Origin: Dryocosmus kuriphilus
Taxonomy: Eukaryota; Arthropoda; Insecta; Hymenoptera; Cynipidae
Assembly (NCBI GenBank): GCA_038277395.1
Contig: CM076194.1
Coordinates: forward strand, 113,611,417 to 113,675,416
Direction: 5' to 3'
Length of the DNA stretch: 64,000 bases
Position numbers and translations under genes: made by a program. Under the pieces are notes generated by a model. It searched no databases. It was not told the DNA's origin and saw nothing but the letters and a program-made list of their open reading frames with translations. Below, in pieces: positions 53,289-63,786 of this stretch (position 1 is its first letter; each line of letters opens with the position of its first letter).

Positions 53289-54522
53289 GAACTGTAGTCA
53301 CAAAATTTCTCTATGAATTTTTCCATCTTTTTGACTGATGCTTGATTAACCGGGGATGTCAAAGGGGAAAGGTTAGTGAGTAGTCTGTGTCGAAAGCCAC
53401 GAATCTTATTCCAAATATCTGAGATTCGGAAGTTAAAGTAATAGATTCGCAATAGGATCTCCAGCCGGAGATTTTGATTTTTTTGAAGGTCTTTGTTGTT
53501 TCAGCTTCAAATTTCTGAAGGTCTAGGAAATTTTGAAAGTTGGATTTATGTCTATACCTTCCAAGCTTGGCTCTCCTTAATCTCACCAGCCTTGAGCAAT
53601 CCTCGTTCCACCACGGTGGAGAATACGGATAATCGCGCTTTGGGATGTTGTCAATTTTAGGGCCAGTTATGTGAAGGGTGTTATCGATGGTTTCAAATAG
53701 ATCGTAATATGCTTGAAGAGCTGAGAAAGGGTTATTGTTACTTTGGCTAAGATTAAAGTGTGTTTTTTCAAGCGTTTCTTGAAAGATATCCCAAGAAACT
53801 TTTTTTAAGTTATATTTGTGCGAAAAAAATTCGTAATACGAGCAAGAGATTCCAATAGTAGTTGAAGTAGGAAAGTGATCGCTCCCCATCTTATCCTTCT
53901 CCACCCTCCAAGAGCACAGGGGCTCAAGGTTACCGGAGACTAGGGAGAGATCGATGGCAGATTTCGCTTGGTTGGGTCGGGTAAAGTGAGTGGGAGATCC
54001 GTCATTTAATATAATGAGGTTGGAAGCTAAGACTGAAGTATTTAATCTGTTTCCGGCTGGGCAGGCATTATCACATCCCCAGGACTGGTGATGGCAATTG
54101 AAGTCTCCGCCAATAAACACGACTGGGAAATTTTCGGAGAATGAGTCAAAAAAGGTGTTCCAGTTTATGCCGTTAACTGTAGCTCTAGGATTTCTGTAGA
54201 TATTAATAATCAATAATTCGCTCCAACTAGAGGGAATAGAAATAGCCAAGGTATCTAATTGGTTGGGAATTTCGGGAACTTTTGATTCAGAAAAGACGAT
54301 ATCATTCCTAATAGCAATAATAAGACCGCCACCAATTTGTTTGGGACGGTCTTTTCTAATTATGTTAAATTTCTTTAGAAAAAATTTGTTTTTATCTTTT
54401 AGCCAGGTTTCGTTTAATAAGATGACATCGTATTTGTGACTGATTCTCTCCAAGGATCCTTTTTTATTGATTACGCCACGGCAGTTCCATTGTAGAATTC
54501 TCAGCCTTACCAGATTACCCAT
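51369..54522 (-). pseudogene. LINE ORF2: endonuclease, reverse transcriptase, RNase H
   Basis: The endonuclease (54522 to about 53400) has 'LRILQWNCRGVINKKGSLER', 'VILLNETWLKD', 'FIGGDFNCHHQSWGC' and 'GSDHFPTS', the usual catalytic Asn, Glu, Asp and His motifs. The RT (53452-51902, different frame) has 'FRPIALASCFLKLIEKLVV', 'ALFLDVEAAYDRV', 'GLPQGCVSSPVLYNIY' and the YADD box at about 52427-52438. There is a frameshift near 53430, an in-frame stop at 52607-52609 (TAA where AAA would fit 'FFKNLTTDRE') and another at 51902. The RNase H start is at about 51555. Confidence 0.9.
53246..53287. repeat. (G)42 homopolymer inside LINE ORF2
   Basis: It reads as a polyproline stretch on the coding strand, between the endonuclease and RT. 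No related function is known to me. The true length is likely to vary or be poorly sequenced. Confidence 0.9.
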
Positions 54523-54959
54523 TTTGAATAGAAAAGAGAGTTTAGGGGTTCGAGGCAGTGGTAATCGGATTCTGGTTACTAAGTAGAGGGCTATTGAGTT
54601 GACCTAAAAGTCCACTGTTAAGAAGCGATAAGAGAGGAGCAAAGCGTTGGAGGAGAGTTATGAGAGATGAAATCATTTCTCTAAGGTTTTGGTTATTTAA
54701 ATCGGTGTCGGAAGCAGGAAGGGGGGGAGGTGAGGAAGAAGCGTTTATAGGGCGGTTTTGAAGACAAACTCCATTTCCAAAAGGGCTTGGAGAACGAGAG
54801 TAGAGATGAGAGAAAGATTGCGATTGTTTTTGATTTGGCCTCTGTGAAGACGAAGGAGGAAGCGGATTTGAGGTTCTAGAGTAGGAGGGGGTTTTATTAA
54901 CAACATGGTTATATTGTTGGGAGAACTCCGGACCAAAAGAGATTGAGTCAACGTCAGCT

Positions 54960-56265
54960 TCTCCTAAAGATGGAAAATTTGAGAAGTTGAAATGGGGTGA
55001 GGAGGGCTCTGAAGAGGTTCTTAAACAAGCATCGATGGCGGAGTCAATACTATGGCATCCTTGCGGGGACGCTTTTTCTCTTTTATAAAGAAATGTTGCT
55101 TTTTTGACACTAATGTCATGTTGCGCAGAAATTCTGCGAATTTCATTCTCATCCAGGTATAAAGGGCATTGTTTATCAACGGCCCAATGTGGACCTTTAC
55201 AGTTAATGCAGATGGGAGATGAAGTTCTGTTAGGGCAATTTTGGTCTTCGTGAGGTTTTTTCCCCGCAGAATAGGCATCTTGGGTTTTTGCACTGGGCTT
55301 TCACGTGGCCATGTCTAGCACAGCCGTAACAGAGTTTTGGAGGAAGGATGTAAGGAGATACCCTATATAAGGTGTACTAGAATTTTATTTCTTGGGGGAG
55401 GGTTTGTCCATCAAAAATGACCAAGATGGTTTTTAAAGGAAGCAGGTTGCCTTTTTCGTCTTTTTTCGATAGTCTGGAGGCGTCAAGGATTGGGATTGGA
55501 GAGATGGCGTTAGCTTTTAACTCGTCCATAGAAAGGTCTGTAGGAATGCCTTTAATGACACCAATACGAGATACCCTGTAATTGGGAATGAATGCGCTAA
55601 GTCTGGGACATACCGTTTGCAGGTTGTCAACGATGCGGTTGGCACCTGCACCAGAGTTGCATAACACGGTGAATCTACTTTTTCCCTTTTTTTTGATATC
55701 TACCACTAAATTGTTAAAGGCTTTGTGTAGAATTTTCCCTACATTACATGGGTCCATAGGGTTTTCTTCCCCGGAATCAACTTCGATAGAGTAGGGGCCT
55801 CTGTTTGAGAGAGAATATCTGTTTTGAAGTCTGGGCGACCGAAAGGAGTTTTGGGGTTGAGTTGGACTCGGTGAGTCTGGCCTTGGTGATGAGTGAGTTG
55901 TTACTCTCTTTAGTTTCTTGACTCTTCCTTTTGGTACCCGTGGTCGTTTTGGTAGCATTTGAGAGAGGAGAAACAATTTTCTTAGAGGGATCCGGATTGG
56001 GAGAACCCTCGATTTCTTTTGGAGCCTGGTTAAGGGTCTCAAGGTTTAGGGATGGGGTTTGGTTTGTTTCCATGTCCTCTTCGGTTCTATCATTTTGGAG
56101 GTTATGGAGGTTATTAGGGATTTCATTCTGCGAGGAGCCAAACTCAGCTTGAAGGCTTTCTATGCCCAACTTCAATACATCTGGATTGATTTCACAATCA
56201 ATAATAATGTCCCCGTCTACCGACCCCATACTCTGAAAAACACCCAGGTCGCAAGCGGCCGGCAC
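54960..56265 (-). pseudogene. LINE ORF1 (gag-like, three zinc knuckles)
   Basis: The start 'MPAACDLGVFQSMGSVDGDI' (56265) runs in one frame to about 55870. It then shifts to the frame with 'YRVSRIGVIKGIPTDLSMDE', an RRM-like region found in insect LINE ORF1 proteins. A TAG at about 55377 and an extra A near 55258 interrupt three CCHC knuckles ('CYGCARHGHVKAQC', 'CLFCGEKPHEDQNC', 'CINCKGPHWAVDKQC'). The tail is Ser/Pro-rich. Confidence 0.8.
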
Positions 56266-56567
56266 AACAGCGAAAGACCCACCTGAACTTTGTGAGAGGA
56301 TGTCACTATCTAGAGCAAAATCAATGCACTCTTCTGGTAGGGAAGCTTCCTTCCTTCAGAACTAAGTCAGCAAGGTACTCCAAGTCCAATGCAAGTATGC
56401 AAACACTCCAAGAGAGAAGTTGCAGCGCAAAAATCCCTGACACAACCTGACGGCTGACAGCAAGCAGCAATCTCATGAACACCATCCTATGCAGGGTTCT
56501 CACAATGAAAATTGAAATTGTACCCACAGGGAGCGGAAATTCGTATCGAACATTCAGAAAACGTACT

Positions 56568-57451
56568 TGTTACGAGCGATTATCGCTTTGCTTTTCGCTC
56601 GTATTCGACTAATCGAATCGAAAATCTTCAATAAATTGCGGGAACCTCTGAATAAAATATATAAAATATTTAGCCCTTAGAATTCTTTAGGAAGCAAACT
56701 TATGACTAGCGAAAAGAAAGACCTTGGAGAAAGGGCGTATATACCACCTTAAGAAATAGTCTTAGTTATATGTTATAGATAATAAAATCGAATAATATTG
56801 TCTACGAGTGTTCAATTTCTCCAGCTGAAGATTCGACGTTGTAAGTTTAGTTATAAGATTTCTTGTAAGCCCTTGGAATTTTCTATGTACACTAGAATTA
56901 AGGAATGAGGAAATAGCTGAGTCTGGATGCTAGGATTTAGATTATTTAGAATTTTAGAACATACTTTTAGTTGGGCACTTTATGGGTTTACGCTCAACGG
57001 ATAGACAAGGTTTCTCTTTACAGTGGGAAATGTTCAGGTCCATACGATGGTTTTTTTTCCCAGTCGTTATCTTCGGTTTCTAGGCTCTCCCTTATGGGGC
57101 CTGTAAGCTGGAGAGTGGGGGATGCTTTGGGGTGAGACTGTCAATAGAGCGAGGAAGAAAAAGTGAAAGGAGGAGCAGATCAGTTTCTGCTTTCGAACGA
57201 CTTACAAGTACCTTCGTCGGATTTGTACCATTTTGTATTTCGGAGAATTCGCGACTTAGATTTGTCTTGTGAATCCAGACTCGGTATTAGGGGAAGTTCT
57301 GATTGATTAAACTTAAATATTTTAACGTAATCATTCGTGTTTAATTCATTTACTTTTCATTTTTAAGTTTCCCGGTTCCTTTTTAGGATTTACACCAAAT
57401 AAACCCAACCAATGAACATCGTCGCGTACGAACGATGCGCGGCTCGTAACA
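56568..57451. mobile_element. Solo LTR of a retrotransposon, 884 bp
   Basis: It starts TGTTACGAGC and ends GCTCGTAACA, a perfect 10 bp terminal inverted repeat with TG...CA ends. TACT lies on both sides (56564-56567 and 57452-57455), a 4 bp duplication typical of gypsy-type integration. No internal retroviral genes lie beside it, so it is a solo LTR left by recombination. Its strand cannot be set from sequence alone. Confidence 0.88.
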
Positions 57452-59784
57452 TACTTTAGATCGCAGCGCCGCATACTACCAAAATTTTGGCGCGAAATTT
57501 GAATTATTATCAGATTTAAATTGTTTAAATTTGTTTGTTTATTTAATTTTAATTAAATTTCTTAAAACTATTGATACTAAAGATGAAATAAAGTATCTGC
57601 GTATCTCCACTTAAACATCTGATTTAAATAATTTTAGCATAAGGATCTTTTTACGCTTTTCATCAACCTAATGACCATTGTGTCATTTCCTCTGACGGTC
57701 TGTAGAGAAAGAAGTGGGATGAGAGTTTACTAAGGTCGGGTGCAGCGCTGTTTACCTTTAGATTCTGAGTCCTGGTTGGTAATAAAAGTTCCTGCGGCTA
57801 ATCAGAAGTCACCAATTTCTACTAGAGCAGTCCAAGCTATCGTCCTTTAGGCAAAAGGTTAGGCTTGTTCGTAAACCTCATATTCCTGTCTTTGACCTCA
57901 TGTACGTATAAGAAAAAGTTAGAGATACTACCAAGCCTAACTTTTCTACATGGTGACGTCAACTTGGATTGCTCGATTTAAAAAACCAAAAAGGCACGCT
58001 TTGTGAAATTGTACCAAATAGTACCTCACAAAAAAAACGTACCGTGTCAATTGTACCCGAATTTTCAAGGTGGTATCAACGTACAGCATTTTTAGAGATT
58101 GTACCTTTTGGGTACTATAGTACCGTAAAAGGCAACACTGTGTGTATGGCGTGTGCAACTGAGCTGCTGAGTCAAAACGGAGTTTAAACAATGTTGCCAA
58201 CCTGAAAGAATGATTTTGCGGCACACTGTTTTCAAATTTGAGGATTTTGAAGGGAAAATGCCGACAACCAGGGACAACTTGTCTTTGCTCATTTGACGCG
58301 TTGTAACTCAAGAAAAATTACTTTTTATGACGCTAGCGTAAAAAAGGACAGAGTTATCTTCGGGTTCAGATTTCAGGTTCGAGTCTATATTGCGCTCAAA
58401 CCTTATTTTAAGTCATGACTTCAGCTGACAAGATGTCTGCTTACCGGAGGAGAAACAATATCACTAAATACATGGGAGTAAATTTGATTTTTTTGTAGTC
58501 CGCAGTGAAATTTCGATATCGTGAAAGTTTTTGAATTCGCACGGTACTCTCTTTCTGTCCCGAGGTGTTAAACGAGAGGTCCGTTCGAATTCGCAGACTT
58601 TCACGGTATCAGAATTCCATTCGTGGTTCGATGCTATCGGAACTAGATGCACCTATCACGAAGCCAGAATTCGCCTAGTACTCTTTTATGACTGGTCGAA
58701 GGGTTACTAAAAGTGCTAAAAGTAAAAAATGCGTAAATTTCGTCACCCGGATTAGGGAATTGCGGATAATGACTTCAGGAGCTTTATCATACGTCGCTCA
58801 TTTTCTGGTTATATTTTAGTAATAAAATCACGGAGACTTCTATTCACATGAAAAAGGCATTTGAGCGATGAAGTGTCTATATCAATATTTAACCTCAAAA
58901 TAGAACAGAAACAATAAATAAAACGATTCACTTGTGTCAAATTATCAATATGTTTAAATATAAATATTACTCGTGATTGAAACAATGTGAACAAATAATA
59001 TCTACGCAAGAAACTTAAAAAAATTAAGTGTTATCGACATTTCTTGTAAATGAGATGCAAAAAAAATTTAAAAAAAAGGAAATATCGTAAAAAACGTTTC
59101 TGGGTTCATCCAATATTTTCCGAACGTCGTCAACATGGCTTTTATTATTCAATTTTTCCAATTATTTCGTTAGAAGTCAGTAAATTTAGGAATTATTTTC
59201 GTATGACTCCAACTCAATTCGAAGAATAATTCACCCTAGATGTTCCAATCATTGGTAAACAAACAGCAATACGTGAATCTATTTATAACAAAATACACTA
59301 GACCGAGTAATGACGCTTGTAGTTAAAAAAATCCAAATACACGTATCGACGCTGACGACAAAAATTACCACGAGAAGTCACTATATCGCTACTTTTTGAG
59401 CGACCATGAAATCGCACCTGTAAAATTGCGCTACAAAATGCGGAACATCTGGCTACACTGTGTTTACGGTGGTTTAAGATTTAAGGCGTTTAAGCAGGTT
59501 GAACACAGGCTGTCTAAACAGTCAAGACACTTGACTTTATCGCTAGCTAACTTCACTTCGTCAAGTGCTGAGGGGGAAAAAATGGACCAAGCACATGGAA
59601 ATAACCTTTATTTTTTAAATATCTTCGTAAAAAAATTATTTCTCCCCATAAGTGTTTTTGGAAATTAGTTTTTATTTTTCAAGAGCTATTTAGTGAAACA
59701 ATCAAGTCAATATGCTATCGATTTTTAACAAAGATATTACACAAATAAAGGTCCTACCCATGCATTTGGCGCCTCTGTCTTCCC
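57452..59784. other. Gene-free interval
   Basis: No supported gene. The open frame 58311-57946 (minus) has no domain. An imperfect hairpin lies at about 58517-58610: 'atcgtgaaagtttttgaattcgcacgg' is mirrored by 'ccgttcgaattcgcagactttcacggtat'. The word 'gtacc' is unusually frequent at 58010-58130. Confidence 0.5.
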
Positions 59785-59792
59785 ATCTGTAC

Positions 59793-60428
59793 TAGGGTCT
59801 AAATTAGGTGGGAATATGCAAGGCCGCCATTTTGGGTCCCCGCGAATTTAAAAAAGGGTAAAGCATTAAAAATAATTGTAACAAAACTATTAAATTGAAC
59901 TATTCTTTGCAAACAAACATTATGTATCTTTCATATAAATTGTTTTCTTCATTACTATACCTTAAATATAAACTTTCGTGTGAGATATATAAACAGATAA
60001 ATGAGCTTCTAACCTCACTTTTCACTTCAAACTTATATCTTTTTAATTTTCTCGAAAACTGCTCTAGAGCAATCAAATAACTCGATTTCATAAAAGCTGC
60101 ACTTCAGGTAATTAAATTAAGTTACTTTGATGATAAATAATTCATACGTTCCTAACATAATCTCAAATTAAAAGTTGATTTCCAAACTTCTATTGCTAAG
60201 AGTTTATACACATTTTAAAACCTTTATGGGTCATTTAAAGAGAAACAATATAGAAAAAATCTATCTTTGGTACTGTGTTTTCAACGTAGAGCTGTAAACC
60301 ATGCATTTTGTGCCACTTTTAGTTCTCATTTAGCACAAATAATCACATGTGTATATCACATGCATTTCCCGCGTATGCTTCTAAGACACAAAATGTCGGT
60401 TGCATATTCCCACCTAATTTAGAACCCT
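59793..60428. mobile_element. hAT-like MITE, 636 bp
   Basis: AGGGTCTAAATTAGGTGGGA near the left end is mirrored inverted at the right (TTGCATATTCCCACCTAATT, then TAGAACCCT). ATCTGTAC occurs directly outside both ends (59785-59792 and 60429-60436). An 8 bp duplication fits hAT elements, though the exact ends could differ by two bases. It is non-coding. Confidence 0.8.
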
Positions 60429-60436
60429 ATCTGTAC

Positions 60437-60863
60437 TAATTGAAGTGGAAATGCCAAGGCTGGACCGGCTGGACTCTCAAAGCTCGGAGAAGATGTTGCC
60501 AATCGTTTTGACACCGCAAAGCACACGTTCTTTCTCATTTTCTATTATTAATGGAGATCCAAATGGTACAAGGTTAACGCACGCGTCAAAAGGTGTGACG
60601 CCAACTGCCCGGAGCTTTGAGTCTCCAGCCCAGCCCAACCCCCTGGCTCACTGAGTTGAAAGTGTCCTGAATGTTGACCAGCCGCCTCGGTGGCGCTGGC
60701 TGTTCATGAGGCCGATTCCCCCAAAGTAAGATTGTAAAGTGCAATAATTTAAGTCTGTTTGAAGTTTTTTTTATATGAAAAATTGATGTTCAATGTTTTT
60801 GAACATCATTTTAGTGAATAATACGAATTTTTGCATCTACTGATATAAAAATTGTAGTGAAAA
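60437..60863. other. Gene-free spacer
   Basis: No gene supported. The open frame 60445-60654 has no recognisable domain and its composition follows a locally GC-richer, possibly repeat-derived segment. Confidence 0.5.
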
Positions 60864-61779
60864 ATGGGGAAATGTGTCGTTGTTGGATACAAAACCGAGA
60901 GCAAGTAATGCTCGGAGAACATGGACATTTTTTTAGTTCCGAATGATAAAAATATTATAAAACTATGGCAAATTGCAATATTTCGCGATGACATTAAACC
61001 GAAACCAGGTGACGCAGTCTGTCAACATCATTTCACCCCAGAAGATGTCATTTACGAAAAGATAACCAATGCCCCTGACGGCGTAACGGTTTTGGGAATG
61101 GTAAGTACATTGTTTATTTTGTTCGTTTTTTAAAGTCAGGCTTAATAAATAAAAATATTGCTTAATTTAAAATATTTTATATGTTATAAATAAAAAAATA
61201 AGAAGAACCAAAAAGACGTTGAATGATAAATTATCAGACTGGATAATGCTGGTAAAAATGTTCACAATGTATTATAGGTTAAAGTTCTTTTAATCTTGAT
61301 CATTTTATAATATTTATTTAAGAATGGTTTTCTTGTAATAATTAAGAGAAGTTGCAAAGAAATTTTATTGGTGTTTCATTTGTATAATATTTCTAGAATT
61401 CTCAAAACTTTAATTTTAAAACTACAAATCTTTTTGAGTTTCTGAAGTAATACAAATTTAATACATAATTCCTATTTACAATAGGAGAAGTTTATCTAAA
61501 TTTTTTTTTTAAAATACTGGATTTAAATCTTTAAATATTTATACATAAAACAATATTTTTGTAGAGCACGTATAAAAGGCCTTAACTCCGAAAAGGTGCT
61601 TTTACCTGCGATAAACCTTGGCCGGCCTGAAAAACCTAAAAATGAATCTTGACAATCGCCTAGAAAGCGACGAGCTGAGAATGAGAATTCAGTAGATTCA
61701 TGTAGCAGCGAGAGAAAATATATTGCAGAAGAAATTGCAGTAAAGTTGAGGTACAAAGTTTATAATACTGAAGCATAAA
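60864..61779 (+). pseudogene. THAP-domain gene fragment, broken
   Basis: From 60864, 'MGKCVVVGY' starts a THAP-type C2CH finger, but the second Cys is Tyr and a stop follows at 60906-60908. Two compensating frame changes bring the reading to 'FLVPNDKNIIKLWQIAIFRD' and 'DAVCQHHFTPEDVIYEKI', with the C and H of the finger, up to a GTAAGT donor at about 61100. A second exon-like block at about 61565-61779 ('KVLLPAINLGRPEKP') resembles the region after the THAP finger in P-element-like and host THAP proteins. THAP fingers bind DNA; this copy cannot encode an intact one. Confidence 0.75.
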
Positions 61780-62048
61780 ATTAGCACAAAATAATTATTT
61801 CTTGTTTTGTTCCTATATAAATGCAAGTGCTTATTTATATATTATAGATATATTCGTTTCCGTTATTTAGTTTATAATACATTTAAAACGCTAGGAAATA
61901 ATATTAATAAAACTTAAGGCTTTATCAGATAAAATATATGTGCCGTTGTAAACACCCGCTATATTACCAAAGTGTAAACTATTATTTATTATTGTTTTTA
62001 AAAATCATCGTTCATTGTGTTTTTTGTATTCTATAATAAATAGATTCT
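61780..62048. other. Gene-free AT-rich spacer
   Basis: Nothing recognised. Confidence 0.5.
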
Positions 62049-62328
62049 TTTTGATGTTAATGGTTTTGATCTACTGATCGTCAGTTAAAGCTCGACGAGC
62101 TAAATTATTTAGTTTGTGACAAAATTCTCTCTAGCTCCGCTGGGAATCGAACCCAAGTCTACAGATTGCCGGTCTGGTGGTGTCTAGTGGGTAGAGCACC
62201 AGACCGGCAATCTGTAGACATGGGTTCGATTCCCAGCGGAGCTAGAGAGAATTTTGTCACAAACTAAATAATTTAGCTCGTCGAGCTTTAACTCACGACC
62301 AGTAGATCAAAACCATTAGCATCAAAAA
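62049..62328. repeat. Palindrome of two inverted tRNA-like (SINE-like) arms
   Basis: The arms 62049-62179 and 62198-62328 are near-perfect reverse complements around an 18 bp loop. On the plus strand an A-box-like TGTCTAGTGGGTAGAGC (62181-62197) and a perfect B box GGTTCGATTCC (62223-62233) are spaced as in a tRNA gene and followed by CCAGCGGAGC. The left arm carries the same B box inverted (GGAATCGAACC). The 5' acceptor strand is not placed to pair normally, so this is a tRNA-derived repeat rather than a standard tRNA gene. Confidence 0.85.
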
Positions 62329-63098
62329 TAATTAACTGGCACTGGTCAACAAACCTAACATCAGAACATTATAGTCTACTATAAGATTGAAACTCGCCTA
62401 CAGGTTTGACATTTCGTTGAGATAATTGATTGATAATAGATTCCAGTATGAATTGTAAATGCTGTTAAAATCACTAGTCCCGGTGGTGCTGGAATAATTT
62501 CTTTTTGATTACGTATATAACATAAAATTTAATGTAATCTTATTAATATTTTATTAACTTAAATTTTAATAAATATTATTACTTGAATTAAATTATTAAA
62601 TTTAAATTCAAAACGTTTCCCGGGTAATTTAACCTCCAAGCGAAATTTCCTTTATGAATAATATTTTCATTTTTAAGAAAATCAAAATAAACGACATGAA
62701 TAAAATCTATTTATAATTTATGAATCATATTAATAATGAAGATTCTTTCTATTATCATAAAGAATTTTCAAGAAATGTGGGGAGTGAGTGTACGCCTGTC
62801 ACAAACGGATTTAAATTATATAAATCAAAACAATAATTGGAAAAAATTTTTGGGAAAAATTACAGTCCGATAAATATGGAAAAATTGAAAAAATTTCAGT
62901 AAAAGAATTATTTTGGAAATCGGTAGTTGGGTTTTTCCTCTTACCTGTCATTTATATTCCGCGAAGTTGTGTTCCTTCCCCCACCACGGAACCGATGAAG
63001 CTCGTTCAAATAGTCATTCCTAGCAAGTTGCGTTGATACTGGATCACCGGAATTGTTGAAGTTTTTGGTGCATGTGCAGTGGTGTCAGGACTAACAAA
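62329..63098. other. Gene-free region upstream of the zinc-binding protein gene
   Basis: AT-rich to about 62940, then abruptly more balanced base composition, continuing into the gene. The change suggests an insertion boundary near 62930-62950. No promoter motif is identified. Confidence 0.4.
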
Positions 63099-63786
63099 AT
63101 GATCGATATTATTATCATCTCCCTGGTTGTGTACCTGTTCTTGAATTACTGGTCGGGAAGGATCCAAAACCTCCGGGAACTACGACCGCTGCTGGACATG
63201 TTGGTACCTCCTAGACAGGTCCCGAACATCGCTCCGGTGATTTACGTTCCTGGAAACAATGGAGTATTTTATATTTATGGAAACGTTGATGATCTCCCGG
63301 AGGAAATAATTAATCAATTGTCAAACGGAGATTCCCAAATCCGGCATCTATTTGGCCAAGTGGTAGTTGCCCAAAACGTAGAGGGTTGGATTTGGCGATG
63401 TATGAATTGTGCTCAACAAGGACTACTCCCAGTTTATTATCAATGGGGAATGAGGACTCTACATTTCGTGGGCATTTCCAACTTTTTTCGCTCCTCGCCC
63501 ATGTGAAGGATGTGGGGCCGAGCCGTTTCAAAATTTTCCTGCCGGAAGATGTTGGATTTGCCTTCAGATCATCCAGGACTCAGGGTGGTACCACTTGGGT
63601 TGGCATGCTTACAGGGTACTGGAAGTCCTCGTAAACCCCATAGAGGAGGAAGTGCCAGTCAGGTTCCGAGTCGTGAATCACCGCACCGAACCACCCTTTG
63701 ACATTTTCTTCTGGGTCGAGGTGAACCGGGTGGAGGGCGTTCGAGACATTATTCCCCTTGTGCCCTTGAGACGCCCGGATATTTGA
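63099..63786 (+). pseudogene. Unknown membrane-anchored zinc-binding protein, one frameshift
   Basis: I do not recognise this protein. From the ATG at 63099, 'MIDIIIISLVVYLFLNYWSG' looks like an N-terminal signal anchor. A Pro/Leu-rich linker and 'PVIYVPGNNGVFYIYGNVDD' follow. The frame stops at 63504-63506, but with one base fewer in the T-run at about 63484-63489 it continues to 63786 (228 residues). The joined reading has three CxxC pairs, 'WRCMNC', 'CEGC' and 'CWIC', plus 'WYHLGWHAY' with two His, an arrangement suited to binding two zinc ions (RING/LIM-like spacing but no clear match). Base composition differs from the AT-rich flank. The alternative start at 63072 adds nine residues. It may be a pseudogene, a gene with a sequence error, or part of an element extending past the window. 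Confidence 0.55.

Larger units (their letters stand above)
50918..56487 (-). mobile_element. Non-LTR retrotransposon (LINE) with RNase H, exact 13 bp TSD
   Basis: A minus-strand element flanked by an exact TATGCAGGGTTCT at 50905-50917 and 56488-56500. Its 3' end, on the left, is A/G-rich (CCAAAGAAAGAAGA on the element strand). It contains ORF1 with CCHC knuckles, then ORF2 with endonuclease, reverse transcriptase and an RNase H start ('FIFFTDGSKK'). RNase H after RT points to the I group rather than simple Jockey types; this is inference. Damage is modest, with a few shifts and stops. Confidence 0.9.

Noticed and set aside
57946..58311. A 121-codon minus-strand gene
   Set aside because: No domain, no splice or start context, and overlapping frames of similar length on the other strand.
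60445..60654. A 69-codon plus-strand gene beside the hAT-like MITE
   Set aside because: No recognisable domain and composition typical of repeat-derived DNA.
62181..62245. A working tRNA gene
   Set aside because: A and B boxes are present, but the 5' acceptor strand does not pair in the normal place and the whole sequence is half of a palindrome, so a tRNA-derived repeat is the better call.
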